Positions 19,572 through 29,019 of a stretch of DNA of 64,000 nucleotides are shown here, piece after piece. The position numbers were made by a program, and so were the translations under genes. Origin of the DNA: Enterovibrio baiacu (GTDB lineage Bacteria; Pseudomonadota; Gammaproteobacteria; Enterobacterales; Vibrionaceae). How positions within the stretch are numbered: the first letter of the stretch is position 1; the number at the start of each line of letters is the position of its first letter. The notes under the pieces are model-generated. The model worked only from the letters and a program-made list of their open reading frames with translations. It searched no databases and was not told the origin of the DNA. The stretch is from the NCBI RefSeq assembly GCF_004120195.1, contig NZ_SCHN01000012.1, forward strand, positions 1-64,000, in the 5' to 3' direction.

Positions 19572-20441
19572 ATGTCTGCAAAACACCCCATCATTGCAGT
19601 CACCGGTTCGTCCGGCGCAGGAACAACCACAACGTCTGATGCATTCCGTAAAATTTTCAACATGATGGACATCAACGCAGCGTGGGTAGAAGGCGACAGC
19701 TTTCACCGTTTTACACGCCCGGAAATGGACGTTGAAATAAGAAAAGCGCGAGAACAAGGACGACACATTAGCTATTTTGGCCCACAAGCCAACGACTTTC
19801 CGACACTTGAAGCCTTCTTTCGTGAATACGGCGAGCACGGCACAGGGAAATTCCGCCGCTATCTCCATACCTTTGATGAAGCTGTGCCCTACAACCAAAT
19901 GCCCGGCACCTTTACCGCGTGGCAAGATTTACCCGACAACACCAACACCATGTTCTATGAAGGATTACATGGCGGCATTGTCGATGGTGACATCAACGTT
20001 GCACAGCATGTGGATTTATTGATTGGCATGGTGCCTATCGTGAACTTGGAGTGGATTCAAAAGTTCGTTCGCGATACCCGTGACCGGGGTCATTCACGTG
20101 AAGCGGTCATGGATTCGATCGTGCGCTCAATGGATGACTACCTGAATTACATCACGCCGCAATTTAGCCGCACACACATTAACTTCCAACGCGTACCAAC
20201 GGTGGACACCTCAAACCCACTTAACGCGAAAGCCATTCCAAGCTTGGACGAAAGTTTTGTGGTGATCCGTTTTCGTGGCATCAAGAAAGTCGACTTCCCT
20301 TATTTGTTGTCGATGATCCAAGGGTCGTTTATGTCTCGCCATAACACCTTGGTCGTGCCGGGGGGGAAAATGAGTTTTGCGATGGAATTGATCATCAGGC
20401 CGCTGATTCAGCAATTGATCGAAACCGGAAAAATCAGCTAG
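19572..20441 (+). CDS. prkB: Phosphoribulokinase-like protein PrkB
   Basis: 289 residues, the exact E. coli PrkB length, with the P-loop AVTGSSGAGTTTTSDAFRKI and highly conserved PQFSRTHINFQRVPTVDTSN. The start MSAKHP is preferred to an in-frame ATG five codons upstream because it matches family proteins. The organism shows no other Calvin-cycle gene here; the substrate of this non-photosynthetic homologue is not established. Confidence 0.95.
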   Translation: MSAKHPIIAVTGSSGAGTTTTSDAFRKIFNMMDINAAWVEGDSFHRFTRPEMDVEIRKAREQGRHISYFGPQANDFPTLEAFFREYGEHGTGKFRRYLHTFDEAVPYNQMPGTFTAWQDLPDNTNTMFYEGLHGGIVDGDINVAQHVDLLIGMVPIVNLEWIQKFVRDTRDRGHSREAVMDSIVRSMDDYLNYITPQFSRTHINFQRVPTVDTSNPLNAKAIPSLDESFVVIRFRGIKKVDFPYLLSMIQGSFMSRHNTLVVPGGKMSFAMELIIRPLIQQLIETGKIS

Positions 20442-20538
20442 TCGACGCATTCGCGGTATTAATTGTGCGACAAAAAGAGAGATGTGTTCTGACAGGCCGC
20501 AGAAAATTGCATAATTATTAAGACATTCAAACACGAAG

Positions 20539-20564
20539 AAAAAGGAGGGAACTCCCTCCTTTTT
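20539..20564. terminator. Bidirectional terminator between prkB and yhfA
   Basis: AAAAAGGAGGG (20539-20549), loop AACT, CCCTCCTTTTT (20554-20564). A run of A on one side and T on the other lets it serve both convergent genes. Confidence 0.9.
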
Positions 20565-20566
20565 CG

Positions 20567-20971
20567 CTATTTAGCAATGATTTCGTAAGAATGTGTCATT
20601 TCGACACCTTTGCCTAGCATTAAACACACTGAGCAATATTTCTCCAAACTGTCTTTCACCGCACTTGCCACAAGCGCTTCATCCAATGCTGTGCCTGTCA
20701 CGACAAAGTGGATGTTGATCTTGGTAAATAAACGCGGTGATTGCTCGCGACGCTCAGCAGACAGCACGGCTTCACAACCTGCAATTGCCTGATTTGCATC
20801 TTCAAGAGCAGAAACGACGTCGACAGAGCTGCAACCGCCCGCACCTAACAGCACCATTTCCATTGGGCTTGGCGCATGCTCGCCACCATTGCCATCCATG
20901 ACCACGCTGTGCCCCGAATTCGACAAACCTAAAAAGGTCTTATTTCCGCTCCATTTGACGCTTGATTGCAT
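20567..20971 (-). CDS. yhfA: OsmC family protein YhfA
   Basis: 134 residues, an OsmC/Ohr fold with two characteristic cysteines: one in GAGGCSSVDV and one in KYCSVCLMLG. Members are peroxide- or hydroperoxide-related proteins; the YhfA substrate is undefined. Divergent from crp as in E. coli. Confidence 0.93.
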   Translation of the reverse strand: MQSSVKWSGNKTFLGLSNSGHSVVMDGNGGEHAPSPMEMVLLGAGGCSSVDVVSALEDANQAIAGCEAVLSAERREQSPRLFTKINIHFVVTGTALDEALVASAVKDSLEKYCSVCLMLGKGVEMTHSYEIIAK

Positions 20972-20997
20972 ATCATTCCTCTACTTACTTTCAGGGT

Positions 20998-21013
20998 CGT
21001 GATCTTGTCCACG
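20998..21013. promoter_or_regulatory. Candidate CRP-binding site between yhfA and crp
   Basis: CGTGATCTTGTCCACG keeps GTGA and CCAC in the spacing of the CRP consensus TGTGA-N6-TCACA. Its place in the yhfA-crp divergent region suits autoregulation, known for E. coli crp. One half-site is imperfect. Confidence 0.35.
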
Positions 21014-21207
21014 TTTTTAGCCTTTAATTGAAGGGGAAGTCCATATCAAAATCAAGAAATCGTGCAGGAAAAAGGATAAACTCAATGACTCAAACAGAGA
21101 GCTTGTAGCCTGACTGCTGAAACTTTATGCTATCCCACGGACTTGTGCCGCAGGACGGTGGGCTAAGGAAGACTCATCAGGCAACAACTGCAGAGGAAAT
21201 GAGATAT

Positions 21208-21840
21208 ATGGTTCCAGGAAAACCTCAAACAGACCCAACATTAGAGTGGTTCCTTTCACACTGCCACATTCATAAGTATCCGTCTAAGAGCACGCTTATT
21301 CATGCGGGCGAAAAGGCTGAGACACTTTACTACATTGTTAAAGGCTCTGTGGCTGTACTAATCAAGGATGAAGAAGGTAAAGAGATGATCCTCTCTTACC
21401 TAAACCAGGGCGACTTCATTGGCGAACTGGGCCTCTTCGAGGAAGATCAGGAGCGTACTGCTTGGGTTCGCGCTAAATCACCGTGCGAAGTCGCTGAAAT
21501 CTCATTCAAGAAATTCCGCCAGCTGATCCAAGTTAACCCTGACATTCTGATGCGCCTGTCTTCACAGATGGCTCGTCGTCTTCAGGTAACTAGCCAAAAA
21601 GTCGGTGACTTGGCATTCTTGGACGTAACAGGCCGCATTGCTCAGACTCTGTTGAATCTGGCAAAACAACCAGACGCGATGACTCACCCAGACGGTATGC
21701 AAATCAAGATTACTCGTCAGGAAATCGGTCAAATCGTGGGTTGTTCACGCGAAACCGTTGGCCGCATCTTGAAGATGTTGGAAGAGCAGAACCTAATTTC
21801 TGCACACGGTAAAACCATCGTGGTATACGGCACTCGCTAA
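21208..21840 (+). CDS. crp: cAMP receptor protein
   Basis: Global cAMP-responsive regulator, 210 residues, nearly identical to E. coli CRP. The cAMP-binding beta-roll includes [20 protein letters not shown]. The recognition helix is [16 protein letters not shown] with the conserved Arg, Glu and Arg contacts. The start [15 protein letters not shown] is chosen over an upstream frame because it matches the family exactly and has GAGGAAA before it. Monocistronic, ended by a strong terminator. Confidence 0.98.
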   Translation: MVPGKPQTDPTLEWFLSHCHIHKYPSKSTLIHAGEKAETLYYIVKGSVAVLIKDEEGKEMILSYLNQGDFIGELGLFEEDQERTAWVRAKSPCEVAEISFKKFRQLIQVNPDILMRLSSQMARRLQVTSQKVGDLAFLDVTGRIAQTLLNLAKQPDAMTHPDGMQIKITRQEIGQIVGCSRETVGRILKMLEEQNLISAHGKTIVVYGTR

Positions 21841-21856
21841 TCCACGTTCGGTCATG

Positions 21857-21886
21857 AAAAAAAGCCACGCTAACGTGGCTTTTTTT
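21857..21886 (+). terminator. Intrinsic terminator of crp
   Basis: AAAAAAAGCCACG, loop CTAA, CGTGGC followed by seven T; 17 bases after the crp stop. Confidence 0.95.
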
Positions 21887-22038
21887 ATGCCTAAATTTCG
21901 GCGGAATTAACATTTATTTGTTGTTCATGTGATCTGGGTAACGTTCATTTTTTCATCATCAGTGCATTTCGGTGCTAATTTCAATGCAGGATATGTACGA
22001 ACTTTTATGCATAATAAGCATGGCGAAGGAAAGCAGAA

Positions 22039-22233
22039 ATGGACATCGAAAATTTGGCGCTTGGGTCAGCACCTTCTACCCCTGGTTGGGTGCAGGCAAG
22101 CACGACGGAGTTGACGGGATTTAGTGGTCCCACCCATTATCAAATGCAACGTTTACTGGGTGAGGATGGCAACAAACAAAGCGTCACCAATAATGAAGAA
22201 TGGCCGACACACCTGCCGACCTCTCTTTGTTAA
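22039..22233 (+). CDS. Small open reading frame of unknown function
   Basis: 64 residues (MDIENLALGSAPSTPGWVQA...), with AAGGAAAGC before the ATG. It lies in the 490-base gap between the crp terminator and the DUF1338 gene. No family recognised, no signal or membrane segment, and no terminator after it. The good ribosome-binding site is the main support; it may be fortuitous. Apart from this and the crp terminator I see nothing in the gap. Confidence 0.3.
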   Translation: MDIENLALGSAPSTPGWVQASTTELTGFSGPTHYQMQRLLGEDGNKQSVTNNEEWPTHLPTSLC

Positions 22234-22333
22234 TCCGCTCAAGCATCTAACAGTCATGCAGACGCCATAGCCTGCATAGGCGCAGCTTTATCTTTCAAAT
22301 ACACTCATCGTCTTACTGACCTTGAGCGCTTTC

Positions 22334-23131
22334 CTATTTATCTGTGCTTTCGAAAATTTTGTCCGCAGACGCTTCGACAAAGCCTTGGTACAAATTCCCA
22401 TCTGCCAGCGGATAGCGCTTGGCAAACTCGTAAAAGCCCCCCGGAATGTCTCGCTCTTCGTCGCTGAAACGCACGGAAACTTTATCGGCCATTGTTGAAG
22501 ATTGCTCAAGGCACACTTGTGGGTCGCCCTTCACTTCGCCACCCGCTTCATTGATAGCAAAACCAGACTGACGCAATAAATCATTCACCGCTTTCACTTC
22601 ATCAAACGTGCTCAACTGATTTACGCTCACCGTGAAGTGATTCGCCCCAAAACCATGCGCCGCTAACCACCCTGCATATTCGCTTTCAGCCGCAAGCATT
22701 TCATAGGTTTTGCTGTCCAACAACCAAGGACGGCCACTGTACAAGAAAGAGGGATCTTTCATCGCATCATCATCAACCTGATCCACCAAGCTTCTCACCG
22801 CGGTTTGCAGTTCAGTGGAACATTGACCGACCAAGAGCTCACTGATAAACACTTTAGGAGCATCAGGGTTTGGATGTTGATAGTGGTGCGCGTAAAGCTT
22901 CTTACTTTCAAAGTGGTACTCACCCTTTGGCTCATAGCCAATCGCGATAAACGGCGCAGCCAATCTGTCTAACCCAACCTTGGGCAGCGCAAACGTGCGA
23001 AGTGCAATATGGTCATTCAGCAGCGGCGAGCCTTCTTCCAGCAAGCTGTGTACCTTCGCCGCAGACGGGCAAAGTCTCGTGGTGTAATCCTGCCAAAGCG
23101 CATCAAATAAAGCATGAACGCGTTCCATCAC
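22334..23131 (-). CDS. DUF1338 family putative non-haem iron oxygenase
   Basis: 265 residues, DUF1338, the family that includes 2-oxoadipate/2-hydroxyglutarate synthase HglS (YdcJ). Candidate iron ligands in family positions are His41 (NDHIALRTF), His164 (GANHFTVSVN) and Glu234 (GGFYEFAKRY). Last gene of a run argD-astA-astD-DUF1338, suggesting a part in arginine/glutamate or lysine-type amino acid breakdown, but the substrate is unknown. Two adjacent ATG codons start the frame with AGGAGG upstream. Confidence 0.88.
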   Translation of the reverse strand: MMERVHALFDALWQDYTTRLCPSAAKVHSLLEEGSPLLNDHIALRTFALPKVGLDRLAAPFIAIGYEPKGEYHFESKKLYAHHYQHPNPDAPKVFISELLVGQCSTELQTAVRSLVDQVDDDAMKDPSFLYSGRPWLLDSKTYEMLAAESEYAGWLAAHGFGANHFTVSVNQLSTFDEVKAVNDLLRQSGFAINEAGGEVKGDPQVCLEQSSTMADKVSVRFSDEERDIPGGFYEFAKRYPLADGNLYQGFVEASADKIFESTDK

Positions 23132-23180
23132 ATCCTCCTAGAGAGCGATATTCATCGGTAAAGTGGTGCGGGTTTATGAT

Positions 23181-23211
23181 CAGCCTGCAAAGCACGGCGC
23201 TTTACAGGCTG
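23181..23211. repeat. Strong intercistronic hairpin between astD and DUF1338 gene
   Basis: CAGCCTGCAAAGC (23181-23193) and GCTTTACAGGCTG (23199-23211) pair at 12 of 13 positions with a 5-base loop. No T-tract follows on the minus strand, so it may affect mRNA stability or decouple expression rather than terminate. Confidence 0.6.
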
Positions 23212-23225
23212 TAAGATGTCAAAAG

Positions 23226-24695
<1,470 letters not shown>

Positions 24696-24742
24696 TCACC
24701 ATCACGAACGAGGCGTTCATCAACGCCGTGCAAAAAGGCGGC

Positions 24743-25759
24743 TTATAGCGCAACCAATCGCACGGTATCGCCTTCACTCACCAAAAGGGCATTCGCCACT
24801 TCTTGACTGATCAGCGCTTCATTGCGCTCTTCATCGACGCCAATTTTGGTCGCTGTCGCTCGGAATGATTGAAAATCGTTATTACAGATAAGGTAATCTT
24901 GCGCGCTGCCGTGCTCGGCAATTTTCACCCTCGCGGTGAAAGAGCGACGAATGGAATCGATGTTCTGGCGCATACATTCCACTGTCGGGCCAGCATCGAA
25001 AATATCGACATACCCACGACAGCTAAAGCCTTCTTTTTCAAGCAAACGCAGCGCTGGGCGTGTTTTCTCATGCACTTGCCCAATGACTTCGCGTGCCTCA
25101 TCGCTCAGCAGGTTCACGTAAATCGGCAGTTTCGGCATGAGGTCTGCAATAAAACCTTTCTGACCGATACCCGTGAGGTAATCTGCCAAGGTAAATTCGA
25201 TAGAAAAGAAATGCTCTTTCAACCATGCCCAAAACGGAGAGTTACCGTCTTCGTCGGACACACCGCGCATTTCGGCAAAGATGATGTCGGAGAATTTATC
25301 GGGGAACTGCGCCAGCATCAAAAAGCGGCATTTAGACAATAAACGACCATTCAAGCCGCCGCGGAATTCGGGGCGCAAAAACAAGGTACAGATTTCTGTC
25401 GCACCGGTGTAGTTGTTACCGAATGTCAGCACTTCAACCACGTTATGCACGTTCAAGCGACGCGAGTGATGCACCACTTTACTGATGTGATAACTATAGA
25501 AAGGGTTCTCTAACCCAATAGCCGCTTCAATCCCTGTCGTCCCTGCTATTTCTCCCGTTTCGGTATCTTCAGCCACCATCAAGTAGCCTTCTGTACCCGG
25601 AGATGTTGCGTTACGTGCGAAGCTTTCAACAGAGTGATCGATACGACCACGAATCAATTCTTCGTTAACCGGTAACGAGGTAAAACCAATTCCAGACTCT
25701 TCCGCGCACAGCATAAGCGCGTCAAAATCAGATTCTCTGATTGGGCGAATTACCAGCAT
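24743..25759 (-). CDS. astA: Arginine N-succinyltransferase
   Basis: First enzyme of the AST pathway, transferring succinate from succinyl-CoA to arginine; 338 residues, normal length. Conserved N-terminus MLVIRPIRESDFDALMLCAE, LFLRPEFRGGLNGRLLSKCR and FAEMRGVSDEDGNSPFW. Lies between argD/astC and astD with short gaps, one holding a hairpin. Confidence 0.96.
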   Translation of the reverse strand: MLVIRPIRESDFDALMLCAEESGIGFTSLPVNEELIRGRIDHSVESFARNATSPGTEGYLMVAEDTETGEIAGTTGIEAAIGLENPFYSYHISKVVHHSRRLNVHNVVEVLTFGNNYTGATEICTLFLRPEFRGGLNGRLLSKCRFLMLAQFPDKFSDIIFAEMRGVSDEDGNSPFWAWLKEHFFSIEFTLADYLTGIGQKGFIADLMPKLPIYVNLLSDEAREVIGQVHEKTRPALRLLEKEGFSCRGYVDIFDAGPTVECMRQNIDSIRRSFTARVKIAEHGSAQDYLICNNDFQSFRATATKIGVDEERNEALISQEVANALLVSEGDTVRLVAL

Positions 25760-25788
25760 CCTACTTCCTCCTGATGCAGCAAACTTTG

Positions 25789-25810
25789 GTGGCGTTCAAG
25801 GGAACGCCAC
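25789..25810. repeat. Intercistronic hairpin between argD and astA
   Basis: GTGGCGTTC-AAGG-GAACGCCAC, a perfect 9-base stem, with no T-tract. Located 12 bases after the astC/argD stop inside the operon. Confidence 0.6.
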
Positions 25811-25822
25811 AATGGCGACAGC

Positions 25823-27040
25823 TTAGGCTGCCGCGAGTTTTGCAAGTGCGCGGTCGAGACGCGCTAAGCCTTCCTCGGCTTCTTCTTTGGTGATAACAAG
25901 CGATGGCGTCATACGCACAACATTGGTGCCTGCAACCAGCAATAGCAGTCCTTCGTCGCCCGCCGCCAGCAACACATCACGTGCACGGCCTTGCCACTCA
26001 TCATTAAGTGCTGCGCCGATCAGTAACCCTTTACCGCGGATCTCGCTGAACATCTTGTATTTCGCGTTAAGTGCTTCAAGCCCTTCACGGAACCAGCCTT
26101 CACGCTCTTTAACCCCTGCCAGCACGTCTGGCTTGCTGACTTCTTCTACCACGGCTTCCGCCACAGCACATGCCAGTGGGTTACCGCCGTAAGTCGAACC
26201 GTGCGTGCCCACCTTCATGTGCGCAGCCAGCGCTTCTGTGGTTAGCATGGCACCAATCGGGAAACCACCACCCAGCGATTTTGCTGTGCTTAGAATGTCT
26301 GGCGTCACACCGGTTTGCTCGTACGCGTAAAACGTTCCTGTACGGCCATTACCGGTTTGTACTTCATCAAAAATCAGCAGGGCTTTGTGTTTGTCACACA
26401 GTTCGCGAACACCCTGCAAGAACGCAGGATCAGGTGTAATGATGCCACCTTCGCCTTGTAGCGGTTCCATCATGATGGCGCACGTTTTGTCAGACATGGC
26501 GGCAGAAAGCGCCTCCAAATCGTTGTACGGCAAGTGCGTGACATTGCCAGGCTTAGGGCCAAACCCATCTGAATACGCGGTTTGACCACCGACCGTCACG
26601 GTGAAGAATGTGCGGCCATGGAAGCCTTGCGTGAAGGCAATGATCTCGCTTTTCTCTGGGCCATGAACATCTACCGCCCAACGACGCGCTAATTTCAATG
26701 CAGCTTCATTGGCTTCTGCGCCCGAGTTAGCAAAGAATACACGTTCAGCAAAGCTCACTTCCGTGAGCTTTTTCGCCAAGCGCAATGCAGGCGCGTTGGT
26801 CATGACATTGCTGAGGTGCCATAGCTTTTCAGCTTGCTCTTTCAACGCGTTAACCATGACGGGGTGACAATGCCCCAAACAGCTCACGGCAATACCACCA
26901 GCAAAATCGATGTACTCTCGGCCGTCCTGATCCCAAATACGCGCGCCCTTTCCTTTCTCAGGAATCATCGTCATGGGTGCGTAGCATGGCACCATGACTT
27001 CATCGAACAGTTTACGTTCTACTTTATGTTCGGCTGTCAT
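25823..27040 (-). CDS. argD: Acetylornithine/succinylornithine aminotransferase
   Basis: PLP-dependent class III aminotransferase, 405 residues. It interconverts N-acetylornithine (biosynthesis) or N2-succinylornithine (AST catabolism) with the semialdehyde. Motifs: [39 protein letters not shown] and the Schiff-base lysine in [15 protein letters not shown]. As the first gene of the ast run it probably serves as AstC; in vibrios one enzyme may serve both pathways, and the symbol argD versus astC cannot be settled from sequence. Confidence 0.93.
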   Translation of the reverse strand: MTAEHKVERKLFDEVMVPCYAPMTMIPEKGKGARIWDQDGREYIDFAGGIAVSCLGHCHPVMVNALKEQAEKLWHLSNVMTNAPALRLAKKLTEVSFAERVFFANSGAEANEAALKLARRWAVDVHGPEKSEIIAFTQGFHGRTFFTVTVGGQTAYSDGFGPKPGNVTHLPYNDLEALSAAMSDKTCAIMMEPLQGEGGIITPDPAFLQGVRELCDKHKALLIFDEVQTGNGRTGTFYAYEQTGVTPDILSTAKSLGGGFPIGAMLTTEALAAHMKVGTHGSTYGGNPLACAVAEAVVEEVSKPDVLAGVKEREGWFREGLEALNAKYKMFSEIRGKGLLIGAALNDEWQGRARDVLLAAGDEGLLLLVAGTNVVRMTPSLVITKEEAEEGLARLDRALAKLAAA

Positions 27041-27377
27041 CGCTCATATCCTTCTGTCGATTCTGCTATAAGCATAGTATTTACATTTCGTTAACCGCAT
27101 CAATAGCAGATAATTTTATATTCGTTGGTGACGTAACGTGGAAATTCACCCTTGGGCCATATTTATGCGCAATATGGGGCGATTAATTAATACAGGAAGT
27201 GGCAAGAGTGTCTTTCCTTGTGGGAAAGAAAGGTGACCTGTCCCGCGCAGACTGAATAAGGTTTCAGTGTTAACGGTACGAAAACAGCGAAATGAAAATG
27301 TAAAATCGGTGAGGTTGATCGTCTTTCAACAACGCGCGCGGGCGGCGCGTTGAACATGAAAGCAGGTAAATCGGAGA
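27041..27377. other. Intergenic region with several structured elements
   Basis: 337 bases without a convincing gene between pabA and argD. Three inverted repeats are visible. They are CCATATT-TATGCGC-AATATGG near 27160-27180; TCTTTCC-TTGTG-GGAAAGA near 27211-27230; and CAACGCGC-GCGGGCG-GCGCGTTG at 27330-27352, downstream of pabA but without a T-tract. The argD promoter must lie at the low-coordinate end. A small RNA here is possible but not shown. Confidence 0.4.
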
Positions 27378-27971
27378 TTAAACGTTTGAAGAAAGGAAGT
27401 TTGCGAGCAGTTGATGACCTTGTTCAGTCATGATGCTTTCAGGGTGAAACTGCACGCCCTCCAGCGGCAATTCGCGGTGACGAATTCCCATGATTTCATC
27501 AAACTCGCCATCGCGTTCTGTCCACGCAGTGATTTCAAACGCGTCTGACAATGACGCGCGTTCTACCACTAGCGAATGGTATCGCGTGACCGTAAGCGGA
27601 TTATTCAGGCCTTGAAAGACACCTTGGTTTTGATGCACCACTGGGCTGGTTTTCCCATGCATGACTTGGCGCGCTCGCACCACGTTTGCACCAAAAACTT
27701 GGGCCAACGCTTGATGCCCTAAGCACACACCCAAAATCGGTAACTTCCCCGCGAAATGCTGAATGGCGTCAAGGGAAATGCCCGCATCATCAGGCGTACA
27801 AGGACCAGGAGAAATAACGAGATGTGTCGGCGACATGGCCTCAATATCAGCGAGCGTCAAGGTGTCGTTGCGGCGCACCACAACGTCCGCGCCCAACTGA
27901 CAGAAATACTGATACAGGTTGTAAGTAAAAGAGTCGTAATTATCGATAATTAACAGCACAAGCATTCCCAT
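27378..27971 (-). CDS. pabA: Aminodeoxychorismate synthase, glutamine amidotransferase subunit
   Basis: 197 residues. Class I glutamine amidotransferase with Cys in [16 protein letters not shown] and the HPES histidine/glutamate pair (VQFHPESIM). Provides ammonia to PabB for 4-amino-4-deoxychorismate on the folate pathway. It stands alone beside argD rather than next to trpE, which argues for PabA over TrpG. The start is uncertain among ATG 27971 (AGAGG 6 bases upstream, chosen) and ATG 27965. Confidence 0.92.
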   Translation of the reverse strand: MGMLVLLIIDNYDSFTYNLYQYFCQLGADVVVRRNDTLTLADIEAMSPTHLVISPGPCTPDDAGISLDAIQHFAGKLPILGVCLGHQALAQVFGANVVRARQVMHGKTSPVVHQNQGVFQGLNNPLTVTRYHSLVVERASLSDAFEITAWTERDGEFDEIMGIRHRELPLEGVQFHPESIMTEQGHQLLANFLSSNV

Positions 27972-28050
27972 CACATCCCTCTCGCGTTACGTCAGCGAGA
28001 TTGGGCGCAAATGCTATCACAGCTTCTCGTGACTGCACCAGATGGGGCAG

Positions 28051-29019
28051 CTAAAACTCATTGATCGGCAAAATCGGGGTTGGCCAAGGGTTGTGAAGCC
28101 ACTCGCGATAAAGGCCTGTCAGCTCGTCACTGTGTTCGTCAATTAAGTGAATAATCCGCGGATCAATCAGGGTTCCCGCTTCTTGAGTGACCGCATAAAT
28201 ACCTCGCTGAACCCGCTCTTCAATGTTGCCATCACAACCTTCAATGGCTTTATCAAGTAGCTCGGCCGCAATGGCGACGCGGCATTCTTCAGGGATTTTA
28301 TCCCCTTCGATTTCTGGAAACCCTGAACCGTCCCAACGGGTATTTTTGTATGTCAGTAAGCTCACCGACACCGCGGCAAACCCATTCGTGGCTTCTGAAA
28401 GTAACAACATACTGCGACAATCTGGGGTGCTATTACCGCCCCCGTCATCCCATAATTCTCCCAAAGCACAAAGCGGATAGGCCAAGCTGATGTCTTCGGC
28501 TTTGGCTTTGGTTAACCCGTATTTGATGGCCAACCATTCGCAGCATTGCGCAATGCGCGGCGCAGAAATCTCCACTTCGTTGTTGTGCAACGCCGCCACT
28601 GCGGCAATTTGATTCATGACCAACTGGTAATTCTCCCGCATGGCCGTTGCGCGCGCTTCACCAAGTAAATGACCCACGCGGCTTTTCACCAATTCAGGCG
28701 ACACAGGTTTGATCAGAAAATCCGCCGCCCCACTTTTCAAGCCTTCCACTTCGCTTTGGTATTCATCAAGCGCAGAGACGATGACAATGGGAATGTGGCT
28801 CACGGTGCGCTCTTGTTTCAAAATACGGCACACCTCATAACCGTTCATGCCCGGCATCATGATATCGAGCAAGATAAGATCCGGCTTTTGCTGCATGGTG
28901 AGCTCAATGGCGCGCTCCCCATTTTTGGCAAAAATAAGGGTGTATTGCTCTTGCAGTATGGTACGCATGACATGCAGATTGCTCGGCTCGTCATCCACCA
29001 CCAGCACTTTATATGCCAT
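28051..29019 (-). CDS. Response regulator with degenerate HD-GYP-like output domain
   Basis: 322 residues. Receiver domain at 1-120 with DD at 9-10, phosphoacceptor Asp52 (LLDIMMPGMNG) and Lys104, all intact. Residues 130-310 align with HD-GYP c-di-GMP phosphodiesterases: RWDGSGFPEIEGDKIPEECR keeps the GYP portion, but LCALGELWDD stands where LHDIGK carries the metal-binding HD, and the HHE before the GYP segment is replaced by YKN. Probably catalytically inactive, perhaps a binding or scaffold domain. The start overlaps the upstream kinase gene by 11 bases with AAGG upstream; the two form one unit. Confidence 0.88.
   Translation of the reverse strand: MAYKVLVVDDEPSNLHVMRTILQEQYTLIFAKNGERAIELTMQQKPDLILLDIMMPGMNGYEVCRILKQERTVSHIPIVIVSALDEYQSEVEGLKSGAADFLIKPVSPELVKSRVGHLLGEARATAMRENYQLVMNQIAAVAALHNNEVEISAPRIAQCCEWLAIKYGLTKAKAEDISLAYPLCALGELWDDGGGNSTPDCRSMLLLSEATNGFAAVSVSLLTYKNTRWDGSGFPEIEGDKIPEECRVAIAAELLDKAIEGCDGNIEERVQRGIYAVTQEAGTLIDPRIIHLIDEHSDELTGLYREWLHNPWPTPILPINEF

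Noticed and set aside
27205-27275. Resemblance to a cobalamin riboswitch core (GGGAA, GGTG, CTGTCCCGC) on the plus strand
   Set aside because: The B12-box-like 3' part and the first conserved helices are missing, and no plus-strand gene lies downstream to be controlled.
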